Positions 15,867 to 25,182 of a stretch of DNA of 56,087 nt are shown here, piece after piece (positions within the stretch are counted from its first letter, which is position 1; each line of letters starts with the position of its first letter). A model generated the notes under the pieces. That model saw only the letters and a program-made list of their open reading frames with translations. It had not been told where the DNA came from and made no database searches. This DNA is from Acaryochloris sp. IP29b_bin.137 (GTDB taxonomy: Bacteria > Cyanobacteriota > Cyanobacteriia > Thermosynechococcales > Thermosynechococcaceae): NCBI RefSeq assembly GCF_028285745.1, contig NZ_JANQOP010000047.1:1-56087 (forward strand), given 5' to 3'. A program made the translations under genes and the position numbers.

Positions 15867-18773
15867 TCATTCCAGCGATCGATCTACTCCCAATAGTTCC
15901 ATCAATTGTTGCTCCGATAGTTGGGGAATATTGTATTTTTCTGCCTTTTTCAGCTTATTCCCAGGCGCGTTACCAACGACCACGTAGCTCGTTTTTGAAC
16001 TCGGATGGGCATTGATGGTGCCTCCTGCTTCCTGAATAACTGTTTTCACTTGTTCATAACTCAATTGAGCTAGCTTGCCCGTAATCACAAAACTTTGACC
16101 TGCGAGGGGGAGGTCAGCCTCAATATTTGCCGTTTCTGGCGCAATCGCTGGAGCCGCAACTGACGGCTGCTGTTGTTTTTCCAGGGTGAGTTGTTCAACC
16201 TGCTGTTCAAAATGAGAGACCACGTCCTTGGCCATTTTCATGGCTTTTTCTAGCTCGGTTTTTTCTTGTTTAAGGGTTTTAACTTGGGCCTCTAGGTGGG
16301 TAATGTGCTGATCCGCCTCCTTCAGCGCCACCATCATCTCTTCTGGCAAGGCATCGCCCAGGTCAGGCAATTCAGCTGCCTGTTGTTCTAGGGTCTGAAT
16401 TTTTTGCTGCAGGGTGGCTATTTCGGCCGTAGCAGCGTTGTAGGTCTGCTGTAATTGGTTGCGAGCAGTCGTCATCTCTTGAAGCTGCTGTTCTGCAGCG
16501 CTGGTAGCGGATTGCAGCTCAAGAATCTGCTGTTCTAAGGCTTGGTTCTCTGATTGGAACGACGCTGTCTCTTTTTGGGTTTGGGACAACGTTGATTGCA
16601 GGGTCTGTTGGGTATGGGTGAGTTGCTCAACTTCTGCGGTTAGGGTTTGAATGGTGTTTTCGGCAGTTTGCCAAGCTTGGGTGATGCGATCGCACTCTCC
16701 TTTCACTTGAGTTAACTCCGCTTCCACCGTGGCAATATCAGGAACTCGATCTAGGGCGGTTTGCAAGTCTAGATTGGTCTGGGTTAAATCAGTGAGCTGC
16801 TGTTGCAGTTGGGCCTGCTCCGTTTGGGCTGACTGGAGTTCAGCTTGCAAGGATACGGGAAGTGACTCGGCTTCCTTGAGGGCGGTTGCCAAGCGGGTTT
16901 TCTCCTGCTCCGAAGCTTGGCACTGCTGTTCAGCCTGGTTTAACTGTTGCTGTTGGCGTTGGAGTTCCTGCTGGAATTGGGTGCAATCTTGTCGTGTAGC
17001 CTCAAGCTGCTGTTCGAGTTGACTATTGCGGGTTTCTGTAGTTTGTAAAGCGGTTTCTAAGGTCTGCTGCTGCTGCTCTAAGTCTGTAATCTGTTTCTGG
17101 AGCGGTATCAGTTGATTTTGGTGTTTCGTTAACTGGGTTTGAAATCCGTTACGTTCTTGCTGCAGTTGAACTTGGTGCTCAGCGAGCTGTTGGTTGAGGG
17201 TATCCCGTTCCGTTTGCAGGGTCTGAAGTTGGTTCTCCAGCGTTGCGATCGCTTCTGCTTGCCTTTGGCCCCTCTGATCTTGCTTCGTCGCTTGGGCTAG
17301 ATTGTTCTGTTCCAAATCCTGAATTTGCTGACGGAGGGTCGCAATGGTATCTTGAGCATCCGTTAAATCTGCAGAAAGCTGCTGATGGGCCTGGTTTCGC
17401 TCTTCCAGCTCTGATCCTGAGTCAACCGCCTGGGTTTCAAGGGTCTGCTCCAGTTCACGGACCTGCTGGCGGAGGGTATCAATCAACGTATGGGCATCTT
17501 GCAGATCATGCGTCAACTCGGTATTTAGATCGGTATCTTGAGTTTCTAAAGCCGCCAAAGATGTTTGAGCCACTTCGTACTCTTCCGCCAGTTGCTGTTG
17601 GGTCTGTTTAGTGGTGTCCAAGCGGTTTTTTAGGCTGGCGATTTCCTGTTCTTGGGCACTGATAACGGCTGTTAGGGCTTGATTCTCTTGAGTCAGGGTT
17701 TGGTATTCATCCTGGCTTTGACTGAGGGTTTGCCACTGGGCGGTCAGTTGTTGATGCTCTGTTATCAGTTGTTGATGGGTCTGGGTAAGGGCCGCTAAGT
17801 TCTGAGCCATTTCATCCCGGGCCTGGGTCAGTTGTTGCTGGGCACCCGTGAGGGTATCGACTTGCTGCGTGAGGGCATCTCGATCGGCTTGAACCTGTTC
17901 TACTGTGGTGGTTAACGTCTGTCTTTCAGTGGTTAATGCCGTGATCTGTGCTTGCAGATCGGCGACTTCAGTGGCCAGATTTTGACGCTGCTGCTCCCGT
18001 TGGGACTGTTCCTGAAGCTGGGTCTTTAGCTGCTCTGATGTTGTTGTTAAAGTGGCGTTTTGCTGCTCAAGCGCCTGAATCACGGATTGTGCTTGTCCAT
18101 ATTCCGATTCAACCTGCTGGTGGTCTTGCGATAGATCTCGCAATTGCCCTTGAAGTTGCTCATTATTTTCAGTCAGGGTAGCGATGGTTTGTTCAGCTGT
18201 TGCTAACTTTGCTTTTAAGGGTTCCTGTGTTTGAGTGAACTGCTCGATTTGGAGCTGCAGTCCACGCATTTTGGATTGAGCTTGGCGGAGGTCCACTTCA
18301 GCTTGGGTTTTGGCTGTGGTTAGCGTTTCTAGATCTGCTGCAGTGGCGCTTTGTTTTTCGAGTTCGGTGGATAATTGCTGGTTCTGCTCCTGCAGGGCGT
18401 CTCGTTCTGATTGGAGCGTTAGGAGTTGTGCCTGTTGGTTCTGGTGATCGCACTTCTCCGCTTGCAGTTGGTCCTGCAGTTGGGACACTTGCTCGGTTAA
18501 ATCAGCAATCTCCTGCGTTTGGGCCGCTGCCTCCTGTTGCGCGGTTGCCAACACTGTCGAGAAGGTCTGCTTTTCTGCTTTTAAAGTGTCCACATCACCC
18601 TGTAGTTGGGTTTGGGCCTTCGTCAGCGCCTGCTGTTGCTTGGCTGAGGCTGATGTGAGCTGCCGTTGGCGCTGTCGCTGTCGAAGCGTATCCACAGTGG
18701 TCGCTCCTAACAGAAGACCCCCTAAACTTTCTAGGACCAAACGAACATCGAGAAAACTGGACAATTCAGGCAT
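15867..18773 (-). CDS. Very long coiled-coil protein with C-terminal BRCT domain
   Basis: A 968-residue protein. After a mildly hydrophobic N-terminus (VRLVLESLGGLLLGATTV, about 11-28), residues about 40-870 are almost unbroken coiled coil, rich in Gln, Glu, Leu and Thr in heptads. The final ~83 residues form a BRCT domain like that of NAD-dependent DNA ligase: GQSFVITGKL, EAGGTINAHPSSKTSYVVVG and KAEKYNIPQLSE. BRCT domains bind DNA ends, phosphoproteins or other BRCTs. The combination suggests a chromosome- or DNA-associated tether of SMC-like length without ATPase heads; that role is inference. It stands alone on the minus strand, 171 bp from the next gene. Confidence 0.9.
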   Translation of the reverse strand: MPELSSFLDVRLVLESLGGLLLGATTVDTLRQRQRQRQLTSASAKQQQALTKAQTQLQGDVDTLKAEKQTFSTVLATAQQEAAAQTQEIADLTEQVSQLQDQLQAEKCDHQNQQAQLLTLQSERDALQEQNQQLSTELEKQSATAADLETLTTAKTQAEVDLRQAQSKMRGLQLQIEQFTQTQEPLKAKLATAEQTIATLTENNEQLQGQLRDLSQDHQQVESEYGQAQSVIQALEQQNATLTTTSEQLKTQLQEQSQREQQRQNLATEVADLQAQITALTTERQTLTTTVEQVQADRDALTQQVDTLTGAQQQLTQARDEMAQNLAALTQTHQQLITEHQQLTAQWQTLSQSQDEYQTLTQENQALTAVISAQEQEIASLKNRLDTTKQTQQQLAEEYEVAQTSLAALETQDTDLNTELTHDLQDAHTLIDTLRQQVRELEQTLETQAVDSGSELEERNQAHQQLSADLTDAQDTIATLRQQIQDLEQNNLAQATKQDQRGQRQAEAIATLENQLQTLQTERDTLNQQLAEHQVQLQQERNGFQTQLTKHQNQLIPLQKQITDLEQQQQTLETALQTTETRNSQLEQQLEATRQDCTQFQQELQRQQQQLNQAEQQCQASEQEKTRLATALKEAESLPVSLQAELQSAQTEQAQLQQQLTDLTQTNLDLQTALDRVPDIATVEAELTQVKGECDRITQAWQTAENTIQTLTAEVEQLTHTQQTLQSTLSQTQKETASFQSENQALEQQILELQSATSAAEQQLQEMTTARNQLQQTYNAATAEIATLQQKIQTLEQQAAELPDLGDALPEEMMVALKEADQHITHLEAQVKTLKQEKTELEKAMKMAKDVVSHFEQQVEQLTLEKQQQPSVAAPAIAPETANIEADLPLAGQSFVITGKLAQLSYEQVKTVIQEAGGTINAHPSSKTSYVVVGNAPGNKLKKAEKYNIPQLSEQQLMELLGVDRSLE

Positions 18774-18911
18774 GGACGTAACAGTAACCTTTGCAACGAT
18801 GATGACAATCAGGAAACGAATTCCCTTCTTTTATCCTGACGTTCTCTGCTGAGAAATGCTAGGACATTGGCGACAAAGATTCTCTCGGTCTCGTCTTTTG
18901 CAATAAGCTTT

Positions 18912-18952
18912 ATACCTAAAAATACTTATTTCTACTCTGATTTTTTAGGTAT
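18912..18952. repeat. 11-bp inverted repeat overlapping the end of the peptidase gene
   Basis: ATACCTAAAAA at 18912-18922 pairs perfectly with TTTTTAGGTAT at 18942-18952 around a 19-base spacer. The right arm covers the stop of the M14-like peptidase gene (18945). On the minus strand it could be a weak AU-rich terminator; an operator is also possible. Confidence 0.45.
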
Positions 18953-20033
18953 GAGATGAGCCGTTTAACCCCTCAAGGGCTTGGTGGACTAAAGCCACCC
19001 CCTGGGTGACGACGATCTGCCGCCAAGCTAAACGAGAGGGAGCATTGGCTTCGAGTAACAAAGATTTTGCCCATTGATAAGTAGAAGAAGTGGGCTGATC
19101 CCACCAATGGGCCTGATTCTCGGCCCGAATGGCTTTTAGCACAGGCAGCAGCGGATAGGTGCCAAACTCAACCGTGGCAAATCGATAGTCACAGTCCGAC
19201 ATTAAAGCCTGGCACCAGGGACCAATATCCCCCTGGCAGACATAGGTCGCGCCTTGCTGTCCGAGGATTTGCAGACCTTCAGCAGTAAAGGTTTGTTGAA
19301 ACCAGGGCAGATCCTTTTGATCGGCTTGGGGTTTGACGAGAAAGGTAGGAGCCGTCCAGCGCCCTAGCCCCGTATGTAAATCGAGATGCAAGACCTGCTG
19401 GGTTTGTGCCAACCAGTTCGGCAATTGGGTCGCCAAAATCCGTTGAGTCTGGGCAGGCGCTTGACCCCCGAAAAAGATCCCCTGGGGAAAATCATACTGG
19501 CCAACAGGTAGCGTTTGTTTGAGGGACGATACACCATATCGAACGGTATAACCCAACAGTTTGAGAAGATAGGAATCGCGTGGGTTTGGCGGCTGCCGAG
19601 GGTTGAGAAAAGCATCGAGCTGCGCATAGGCATCGGGACTTCCCGCGAAGGCTTGTCCTGGCAATAGAAAATTACGATTGAGATCGATATTGTCTTCATT
19701 ACAACGGCGGTTCCAGGCAAAGCCATAGGGGTTGAGGGCATGGATCAACAGCACCGCCACTCCTTTGGGCAATGTCAGATTGGGCAACAGTTCGGTTAAC
19801 GTTGCCACCTGAATGGCCGAGCCGCAATAGCCTTCTACCCCATGCAGACCACTGGAGAGGATCAGCGTTATTTGGGGAGATTTAGAGCCATAACGGGCCA
19901 CGTCCATACTTAAGGATTGGTCTTGTGGCCCCAGGGCTTTGATGGGGTGAGTTTCCAGAACACAGGCTAAGGACTGGGCGGCTTGCCGGAAGCGATCGCG
20001 CGCTTGCCAATAATCGGAGGGAAACACAGACAT
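18945..20033 (-). CDS. M14-family-like metallopeptidase (DUF2817)
   Basis: A 362-residue protein of the DUF2817 family, whose fold is that of zinc carboxypeptidases. The first zinc ligands are in SSGLHGVEGYCGSA (H..E near residues 64-67), a later His in LDLHTGLGRW (about 219-228), and a candidate catalytic Glu in ATVEFGTYPLLPVLKA. NRRCNEDNIDLNRNF (about 107-121) is typical of M14 enzymes (substrate-binding Arg/Asn). No signal peptide is seen, so it is probably cytoplasmic; the substrate is unknown. Start is the ATG at 20033. Confidence 0.85.
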   Translation of the reverse strand: MSVFPSDYWQARDRFRQAAQSLACVLETHPIKALGPQDQSLSMDVARYGSKSPQITLILSSGLHGVEGYCGSAIQVATLTELLPNLTLPKGVAVLLIHALNPYGFAWNRRCNEDNIDLNRNFLLPGQAFAGSPDAYAQLDAFLNPRQPPNPRDSYLLKLLGYTVRYGVSSLKQTLPVGQYDFPQGIFFGGQAPAQTQRILATQLPNWLAQTQQVLHLDLHTGLGRWTAPTFLVKPQADQKDLPWFQQTFTAEGLQILGQQGATYVCQGDIGPWCQALMSDCDYRFATVEFGTYPLLPVLKAIRAENQAHWWDQPTSSTYQWAKSLLLEANAPSRLAWRQIVVTQGVALVHQALEGLNGSSHT

Positions 20034-20339
20034 TTTGAAGCGGAATACTCGTTCTTTCGAATTTCTATGGAGTGAGTTTAACGGATCGAGCTTGTCCTTT
20101 AGCCAATGCTCCTTAGACCGAGCTGAGTGTCAACAGTTAGCGGATGGAAACGGAAAAAAATCCGCGAAATCACTGATCTAAGTTACAAAACTAGGCAGGT
20201 AGAATATAAATTATTTTACTAAGAAAAATTTCTTTTTGTAACAAAACCTAAAGAATAGCTGTAGAATATTGAATAAAATTCTCTTGAATGTTTCTGCAAC
20301 TTCGTCTACTACTAACGCTTGCTTCCCTTCATTGCATTA
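20034..20339. promoter_or_regulatory. Divergent intergenic region with candidate chemosensory-operon promoter
   Basis: This 306-bp gap separates the peptidase gene from the chemosensory operon. A possible sigma-70 promoter faces right: TTACAA at 20183-20188, 16-bp spacer, TATAAA at 20205-20210. An imperfect hairpin, GCGGAT at 20140-20145 with ATCCGC at 20160-20165, lies upstream of it. The rest is AT-rich and shows no RNA gene or open frame. Promoter placement is by eye only. Confidence 0.35.
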
Positions 20340-21575
20340 ATGCCTATGGAACCATCGAAGTTTGATCCGTATCAACTGCTCACTGAGCTGTCAAGCTCTG
20401 GCGCCACTGGTGTTCTTAAGGTTAGTAATGGCAAATCTGTCTGGCATATCTATTTGAATGAGGGAGACCTGCGGTATGTCGATTGCTCTGTCCAAACCCT
20501 GGCCCAGCTCAGCTATTTTCTGTGCCGACAAGGGTTAGACCAAGCATTTAATGTCCTAAAGGAAATGCCACCTGCCGCTGAGGTAGTGGAGGGAACGACC
20601 GCAACACAAGCTCAGGGCCTTATTCAACGCTCAATGATGTGGCTACAAGATCGCCAGGCCCTGGATGAGATCCAATCCCGGCAACTGATTGAAGATATGA
20701 CCCAAGATGCCCTGGAAACCTTTTTATGGCTGCGTCAAGCCAGGGCAACTTGGGACAATGGAACCCCTTCACCAGCATGGGTAACCCTAGTGTTGGGGCA
20801 AATACCGCTGCTAGATTTGGTCGATACGGTCCGATTCCTTAAGCAGCGCATGAGGGGTTGGCAAAGTTGCTGCCCACAGATTTGGTCTCCCTATCAACGT
20901 CCCTACCTGTTAGATTTCCGCCACATCAGCAAACCAGTGACGGGTGGCAAACTATCCCCAGAAGCTTTGACAAAATTAGCCCAGTTAATGAGTCGAGGAT
21001 TCAGTATTCGTCAGCTTTCAGTATTGCTCAAACAGGACGAGCTGCATATTGCTCAACTCTTTGGTCCCTACGTGAAACAGCAAGTCATTTTTCTACGGAA
21101 CCCTCAACCGCCCTTTGACCAACTCCCTCGGATTCCGATTGTACCCAAAATGCCGACGGTCACCCAAGCAGCTCAGGCGGCCCAGGCGGCCCAGCGAGTC
21201 TTTAAGATTGTCTGCATTGACGACAGCCCAACCATTTTGAGTGAGATTGAGCGGTTTTTAGGGAACACTCGGTACGAAGTCACTACCGTAGATGATCCCA
21301 TTCAAGCCTCTTCTGTCATCTTTCGGATCAAGCCCGATCTGATTTTGCTCGATATCACAATGCCCAAAATCAACGGTTACCGTCTGTGTAGTTTGCTGAG
21401 AAGTAGTGCTGTCTTTGACGAAACCCCGATCATTATGGTGACGGGAAATACCGGGCTCATTGATAAGGCCCGGGCCAAATTAGCCGGAGCCACCGATTAT
21501 TTCACCAAACCTTTTACCCAAAAAGGCCTTACAGAAGTGGTGGAAAAATACTTGACTCAACTCAATCCAGCTTAG
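20340..21575 (+). CDS. PatA-like response regulator (chemosensory operon)
   Basis: A 411-residue protein from the ATG at 20340. The N-terminal ~270 residues resemble the DUF4388/PatA-type domain of cyanobacterial regulators PixG and PilG (FDPYQLLTELSSSGATGVLKV near the start). After an Ala/Gln-rich linker (about 275-287), a receiver domain follows (about 289-405): IDDSPTILSEIERFL, phosphate acceptor Asp338 in LLDITMP, MVTGNTG, and KPFTQKGL with the conserved Lys. It probably receives phosphate from the CheA-hybrid encoded four genes on, in control of type IV pilus motility or phototaxis; the output is inferred from related clusters. First gene of the operon. Confidence 0.88.
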   Translation: MPMEPSKFDPYQLLTELSSSGATGVLKVSNGKSVWHIYLNEGDLRYVDCSVQTLAQLSYFLCRQGLDQAFNVLKEMPPAAEVVEGTTATQAQGLIQRSMMWLQDRQALDEIQSRQLIEDMTQDALETFLWLRQARATWDNGTPSPAWVTLVLGQIPLLDLVDTVRFLKQRMRGWQSCCPQIWSPYQRPYLLDFRHISKPVTGGKLSPEALTKLAQLMSRGFSIRQLSVLLKQDELHIAQLFGPYVKQQVIFLRNPQPPFDQLPRIPIVPKMPTVTQAAQAAQAAQRVFKIVCIDDSPTILSEIERFLGNTRYEVTTVDDPIQASSVIFRIKPDLILLDITMPKINGYRLCSLLRSSAVFDETPIIMVTGNTGLIDKARAKLAGATDYFTKPFTQKGLTEVVEKYLTQLNPA

Positions 21576-21692
21576 AGGCATCGGGTTAGTTCCAAAGCCT
21601 TCAAGTCAGTAGCGAGTCTGTCCCCAACCCATCCATTTCAGCGCTTACCCCCCGCCTACTTGTTCACTAAATTAGCGATCCAAGGACCTACC

Positions 21693-22058
21693 ATGAGCAG
21701 CAAAATCTTAGTTGTCGATGACCTCCAATCCGAACTGGACTTACTCTGCCAGTATTTGACAGAAGAAGGCTACACCATTGTCACAGCCACAAATGGTGCT
21801 GAAGCGTTGGAAAAAGTCAATCAGAACAAGCCCGATGCCATCGTTACCGATTGGATGATGCCCAAAATGGGGGGGTTAGACCTAGCCCGTAAGCTGCGTA
21901 AGAATCCAGAAACCGCCGATATTCCCGTAGTAGCCTGCACGGCCAAAGACCGGGATGTGGATCGCATGTGGGCTGCCAAGCAAGGGGTGGAAGCCTACGT
22001 CACCAAGCCCTGCACCAAACAAGAACTCGTCAGTGCCCTGAGAGCGGCCATGAAATAA
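21693..22058 (+). CDS. CheY-like response regulator
   Basis: A 121-residue single receiver domain starting at ATG 21693 (a longer frame opens at 21660). Conserved sites are in order: acidic pair in KILVVDDLQSELDLL (Asp pair at about 9-10), phosphoacceptor Asp53 in VTDWMMPKMGG, Thr in VVACTAKD, and the Lys in YVTKPCTKQEL. It corresponds in position to PixH/PilH. Such free receivers act as phosphate sinks or motor-directed outputs. It runs directly into the CheW gene: its stop TAA is followed at once by the next ATG, implying translational coupling. Confidence 0.9.
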   Translation: MSSKILVVDDLQSELDLLCQYLTEEGYTIVTATNGAEALEKVNQNKPDAIVTDWMMPKMGGLDLARKLRKNPETADIPVVACTAKDRDVDRMWAAKQGVEAYVTKPCTKQELVSALRAAMK

Positions 22059-22622
22059 ATGACTCAACAACCCACTGCCTCTACAACTTCTCTGTCGCGG
22101 CTGCAAGAACTGCTGCCCCAGCTCTTTCAGTCCACCCAACTCACGGGTCAGCCCTATCTGAGATTTACGGTGACAGAAGGGATTGGCGCTCTCCTGTCGA
22201 TGGAACATGTTCAAGAGTCCTTGATGGTCGAGGCTGAACAGATTACCCCCATCCCCAATATGGCCCGATCGGTGCTGGGATTGATGAATTCCCGAGACCA
22301 GGTCTTCTGTGTGGTTAATCTGTCCCAGTTATTGGGCTATCCCGATGTCACCGGTAGCCAACGTCGCTATAGCATGATTGTGGTTCGAGTCCCCCGTTCT
22401 GATTATCAACGGTCGGGGAATGAAGAGGCTTTATTGGGTTGGGCCGTGCCCCACATTCAAGGGGTAACCCGGCTACAAGCAGAGCAATTGCAAACCGACC
22501 TTTCCCTTTGTCCGGCAAACCTCAGTCCTTACGTTTCCGGGGCGTGCCAGCAGGACCAACAAACGATGTATATCCTTTATCCACCAGCCCTAGCTAAAGC
22601 ACCGGCTTTATATCCCACCTAG
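22059..22622 (+). CDS. CheW-like adaptor protein
   Basis: A 187-residue CheW-domain protein (PixI/PilI position). CheW features include the strand FTVTEGIGALLSMEHVQE near residue 35-50, ITPIPNMARSVLGLMNSRDQV (around 64-84), the arginine-containing loop typical of the receptor-kinase bridge, and VVNLSQLLGYP at about 88-98. CheW couples the methyl-accepting receptor to the CheA kinase in the cytoplasmic array. Its ATG abuts the previous stop codon. The C-terminus (residues 170-187) is Pro/Ala-rich and probably unstructured. Confidence 0.88.
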   Translation: MTQQPTASTTSLSRLQELLPQLFQSTQLTGQPYLRFTVTEGIGALLSMEHVQESLMVEAEQITPIPNMARSVLGLMNSRDQVFCVVNLSQLLGYPDVTGSQRRYSMIVVRVPRSDYQRSGNEEALLGWAVPHIQGVTRLQAEQLQTDLSLCPANLSPYVSGACQQDQQTMYILYPPALAKAPALYPT

Positions 22623-22691
22623 GTCTGGACCCACCAACACAAAGTTGACCGCTTTCTCTATACCTTATACAGCTACTTTCACAACAAGACC

Positions 22692-25094
22692 ATGACGACC
22701 CAACAGGACATTACCCCAGCCGACGTCGCTTCTAATGGCCAGAGCAACGGCAATATCGCTGCGCTAGACCAAGGCACAGACTCAGCACCAGCTGCCACTC
22801 TACGTCAAAAACTGTTAACTACCGTTTTGCCCGTGTCTCTCGTTCCAGTAGCCATTGCGAGTGGGATTGGTTATGTGCAGACCGAGGCTCAGTTAAAGGA
22901 AAAAGCCCTGTTGCAGTTAGAAGAGGTGAGCTTGCTAGCCAGTGAGGCTAGCACCATTTTCTTGAAAGACTCCCTAAAGTTCCCAGACATTATTGATAGT
23001 GACCCCTTGTTGCTGGAGGCGGTTAAAGCAGGCGCCCAGCAAGCCGAGTCCCAAGGCTTAACAGAAAAGCCGATTGAAGCGGTAGAAAAGCAGTTTGCCA
23101 GTACAAAATTACTCAAACCTAACGCTAAGTTGAATGAGTATCTGCAACGGGTGGTTAAGAACGCTCAGTTAGCTGAGGTGTTCGTCACGGACGTGAATGG
23201 GTTTAACGTGGCATATAGCAATCCCACCTCTGACTTTGTTCAGAATGATGAGCGCTGGTGGCAAATGGCCAAGGAGAAAGGGCAATTTATCGAAGAACCC
23301 GAGTTCGATGAATCAGCCAATCAAAGCGTCATTGCCATTTCCAAACAAGTTAAGGACGATGCGGGTAATTTCATTGGGGTGACGAAAGTTGGACTACCGA
23401 CCAAAGCGTTAGACGAAGCCATCAGTACCCTGATCTCTCCCAACCTGACCGAGTCAGAAATTGTCCAAATTGTCGACCCGAAACTTGAAACCAACCCAGT
23501 GGTGGACACTATTACTGCCAAAGGCAGTGATCTCCAAAACCAAGAAGTTACAGGTGGGGCAGATGTGGTCGCCGCCGCCAACCTGATTGAAGATTATCTG
23601 GAAGCCGAATCTGGGGATTTAAATGCCACGAAGGCTCAGATTCAAAATATTCCTGGCATCACCGACCTCAAGATCAAGGAACAGGAAGCGGGAGATACCA
23701 AGTTAGTGATTGCTTCCTTTACCTACAAGGATCGATTCTTTAATGTGTCCATTATCCCAGGGACAAAATTGGTGGCCATTGCCTCCGTGGAAACGGCAGA
23801 AGAAGCCGCTTTGGCCCAACAGCAGTTGATTCTATTCGCAGGTATGGGTCTGTTACTGGCCGGGATTATTTCTGTTCTGATTTACTGGCTATCCAGTACC
23901 GTGTCCAATCCCCTAGCCAAACTTACTAATACTGCTGACGAAGCCGCTAGCGGTAACTTGGAGGTTGAAGCCGAAGTAGAAGGCACCCGAGAAACTCGTG
24001 CCCTAGCCCGGACCTTTAACACTATGGTGTCTGAGGTCAAAACACTACTCGACAAAACCGAACAAGCCGCCCAGGAGCAAAAAGAATCCCGCGACAAACT
24101 GGAAATGGAAATTTATCAGCTCCTCGACGAAGTGGGAGAAGCGGTGGATGGAGACCTCACGGTTCGTGCCAGCTTGGACTCCATGGAAATGAGTACCGTT
24201 GCTGACTTGTTCAATGCCATTATCGACAACCTCAACGACATTGCCGGTCAGGTAAAAGACTCCTCCGTGCAGGTGAGTTCGTCCCTGAATGATAACAAGG
24301 GGGAAATGCAGACCTTGGCCGAACAAGCCGTCCAAGAAACCGAACGAACCCGCACCACCCTGGATTCCATTGAGCAAATGTCTACCTCCATTGAGGATGT
24401 GGCCAGCAACGCCGGTAAAGCTGCCCTGATTTCTGATCAAGCCTACACCACGGTTCAAGAGGGCAGTGAGGCAATGGATCAAACGGTGGATAGTATTCTC
24501 AACCTGCGAAACACGGTGGGTGAAACGGCTAAGAAAATTAAGCGACTGGGCGAATCCTCCCAAAAGATTTCCCAGGTGGTGTCTCTGATTGAAGAGATTG
24601 CGCTAAAAACCAACCTGCTAGCGATTAACGCTAGTGTAGAGGCCAGCCGCGCGGGTGAGCAGGGCCAAGGTTTCACCGTGGTTGCGGAGCAGGTGGGTGC
24701 TCTGGCAGAACAGTCGGCAACGGCGACCAAGGAAATTGCCCAAATTGTGGCGAGTATTCAGGCCGAAACTAAAGAAGTAACTGAAGCCATGGAAGTGGGA
24801 ACCAACCAGGTGGTCGATAGTACCCGCTTAGTGGAAACCACCAAAGAGAAGTTGGCGGTTGTGCTCAGCCGTTCTCAAGAAATTAATGACCTGATGCGGT
24901 CCATTTCTGACGCCACGGTCTCCCAAACGGAAACATCTAAAGTGGTGACCACCCTGATGCAACAAATGGCAGCACTATCCGAACAGCGGGCGGAATCCTC
25001 CACCCAGGTGGCCGAATCTATGCAAGAAACAGCAGAAATTGCCGAGAAGCTGGAAGCAGCCGTGGCCCAGTTTAAGGTCGAAGAAGCGAGCTAA
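22692..25094 (+). CDS. Methyl-accepting chemotaxis protein
   Basis: An 800-residue receptor. Residues about 1-36 are a cytoplasmic Ser/Asn-rich lead; a first membrane helix follows ([16 protein letters not shown], about 49-64), then a ~300-residue periplasmic region with a Cache-like sensor ([23 protein letters not shown]), a second helix near 375-400 ([20 protein letters not shown]), HAMP domains and a long signalling domain with the hairpin tip [20 protein letters not shown] in the C-terminal half. No GAF/phytochrome-like chromophore domain is present, unlike the PixJ photoreceptor, so a chemical ligand is likelier. It passes its signal through CheW to the CheA of the next gene. Five-gene operon order matches pixGHIJL. 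Confidence 0.93.
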   Translation: MTTQQDITPADVASNGQSNGNIAALDQGTDSAPAATLRQKLLTTVLPVSLVPVAIASGIGYVQTEAQLKEKALLQLEEVSLLASEASTIFLKDSLKFPDIIDSDPLLLEAVKAGAQQAESQGLTEKPIEAVEKQFASTKLLKPNAKLNEYLQRVVKNAQLAEVFVTDVNGFNVAYSNPTSDFVQNDERWWQMAKEKGQFIEEPEFDESANQSVIAISKQVKDDAGNFIGVTKVGLPTKALDEAISTLISPNLTESEIVQIVDPKLETNPVVDTITAKGSDLQNQEVTGGADVVAAANLIEDYLEAESGDLNATKAQIQNIPGITDLKIKEQEAGDTKLVIASFTYKDRFFNVSIIPGTKLVAIASVETAEEAALAQQQLILFAGMGLLLAGIISVLIYWLSSTVSNPLAKLTNTADEAASGNLEVEAEVEGTRETRALARTFNTMVSEVKTLLDKTEQAAQEQKESRDKLEMEIYQLLDEVGEAVDGDLTVRASLDSMEMSTVADLFNAIIDNLNDIAGQVKDSSVQVSSSLNDNKGEMQTLAEQAVQETERTRTTLDSIEQMSTSIEDVASNAGKAALISDQAYTTVQEGSEAMDQTVDSILNLRNTVGETAKKIKRLGESSQKISQVVSLIEEIALKTNLLAINASVEASRAGEQGQGFTVVAEQVGALAEQSATATKEIAQIVASIQAETKEVTEAMEVGTNQVVDSTRLVETTKEKLAVVLSRSQEINDLMRSISDATVSQTETSKVVTTLMQQMAALSEQRAESSTQVAESMQETAEIAEKLEAAVAQFKVEEAS

Positions 25095-25182
25095 AACGTT
25101 CGAGACTTGCCCCTATAGCCCCCTGGATTAAGACACCGGATGCCCCCCATCGACATTAGCGACCTATCATCGCCTCAGTACT

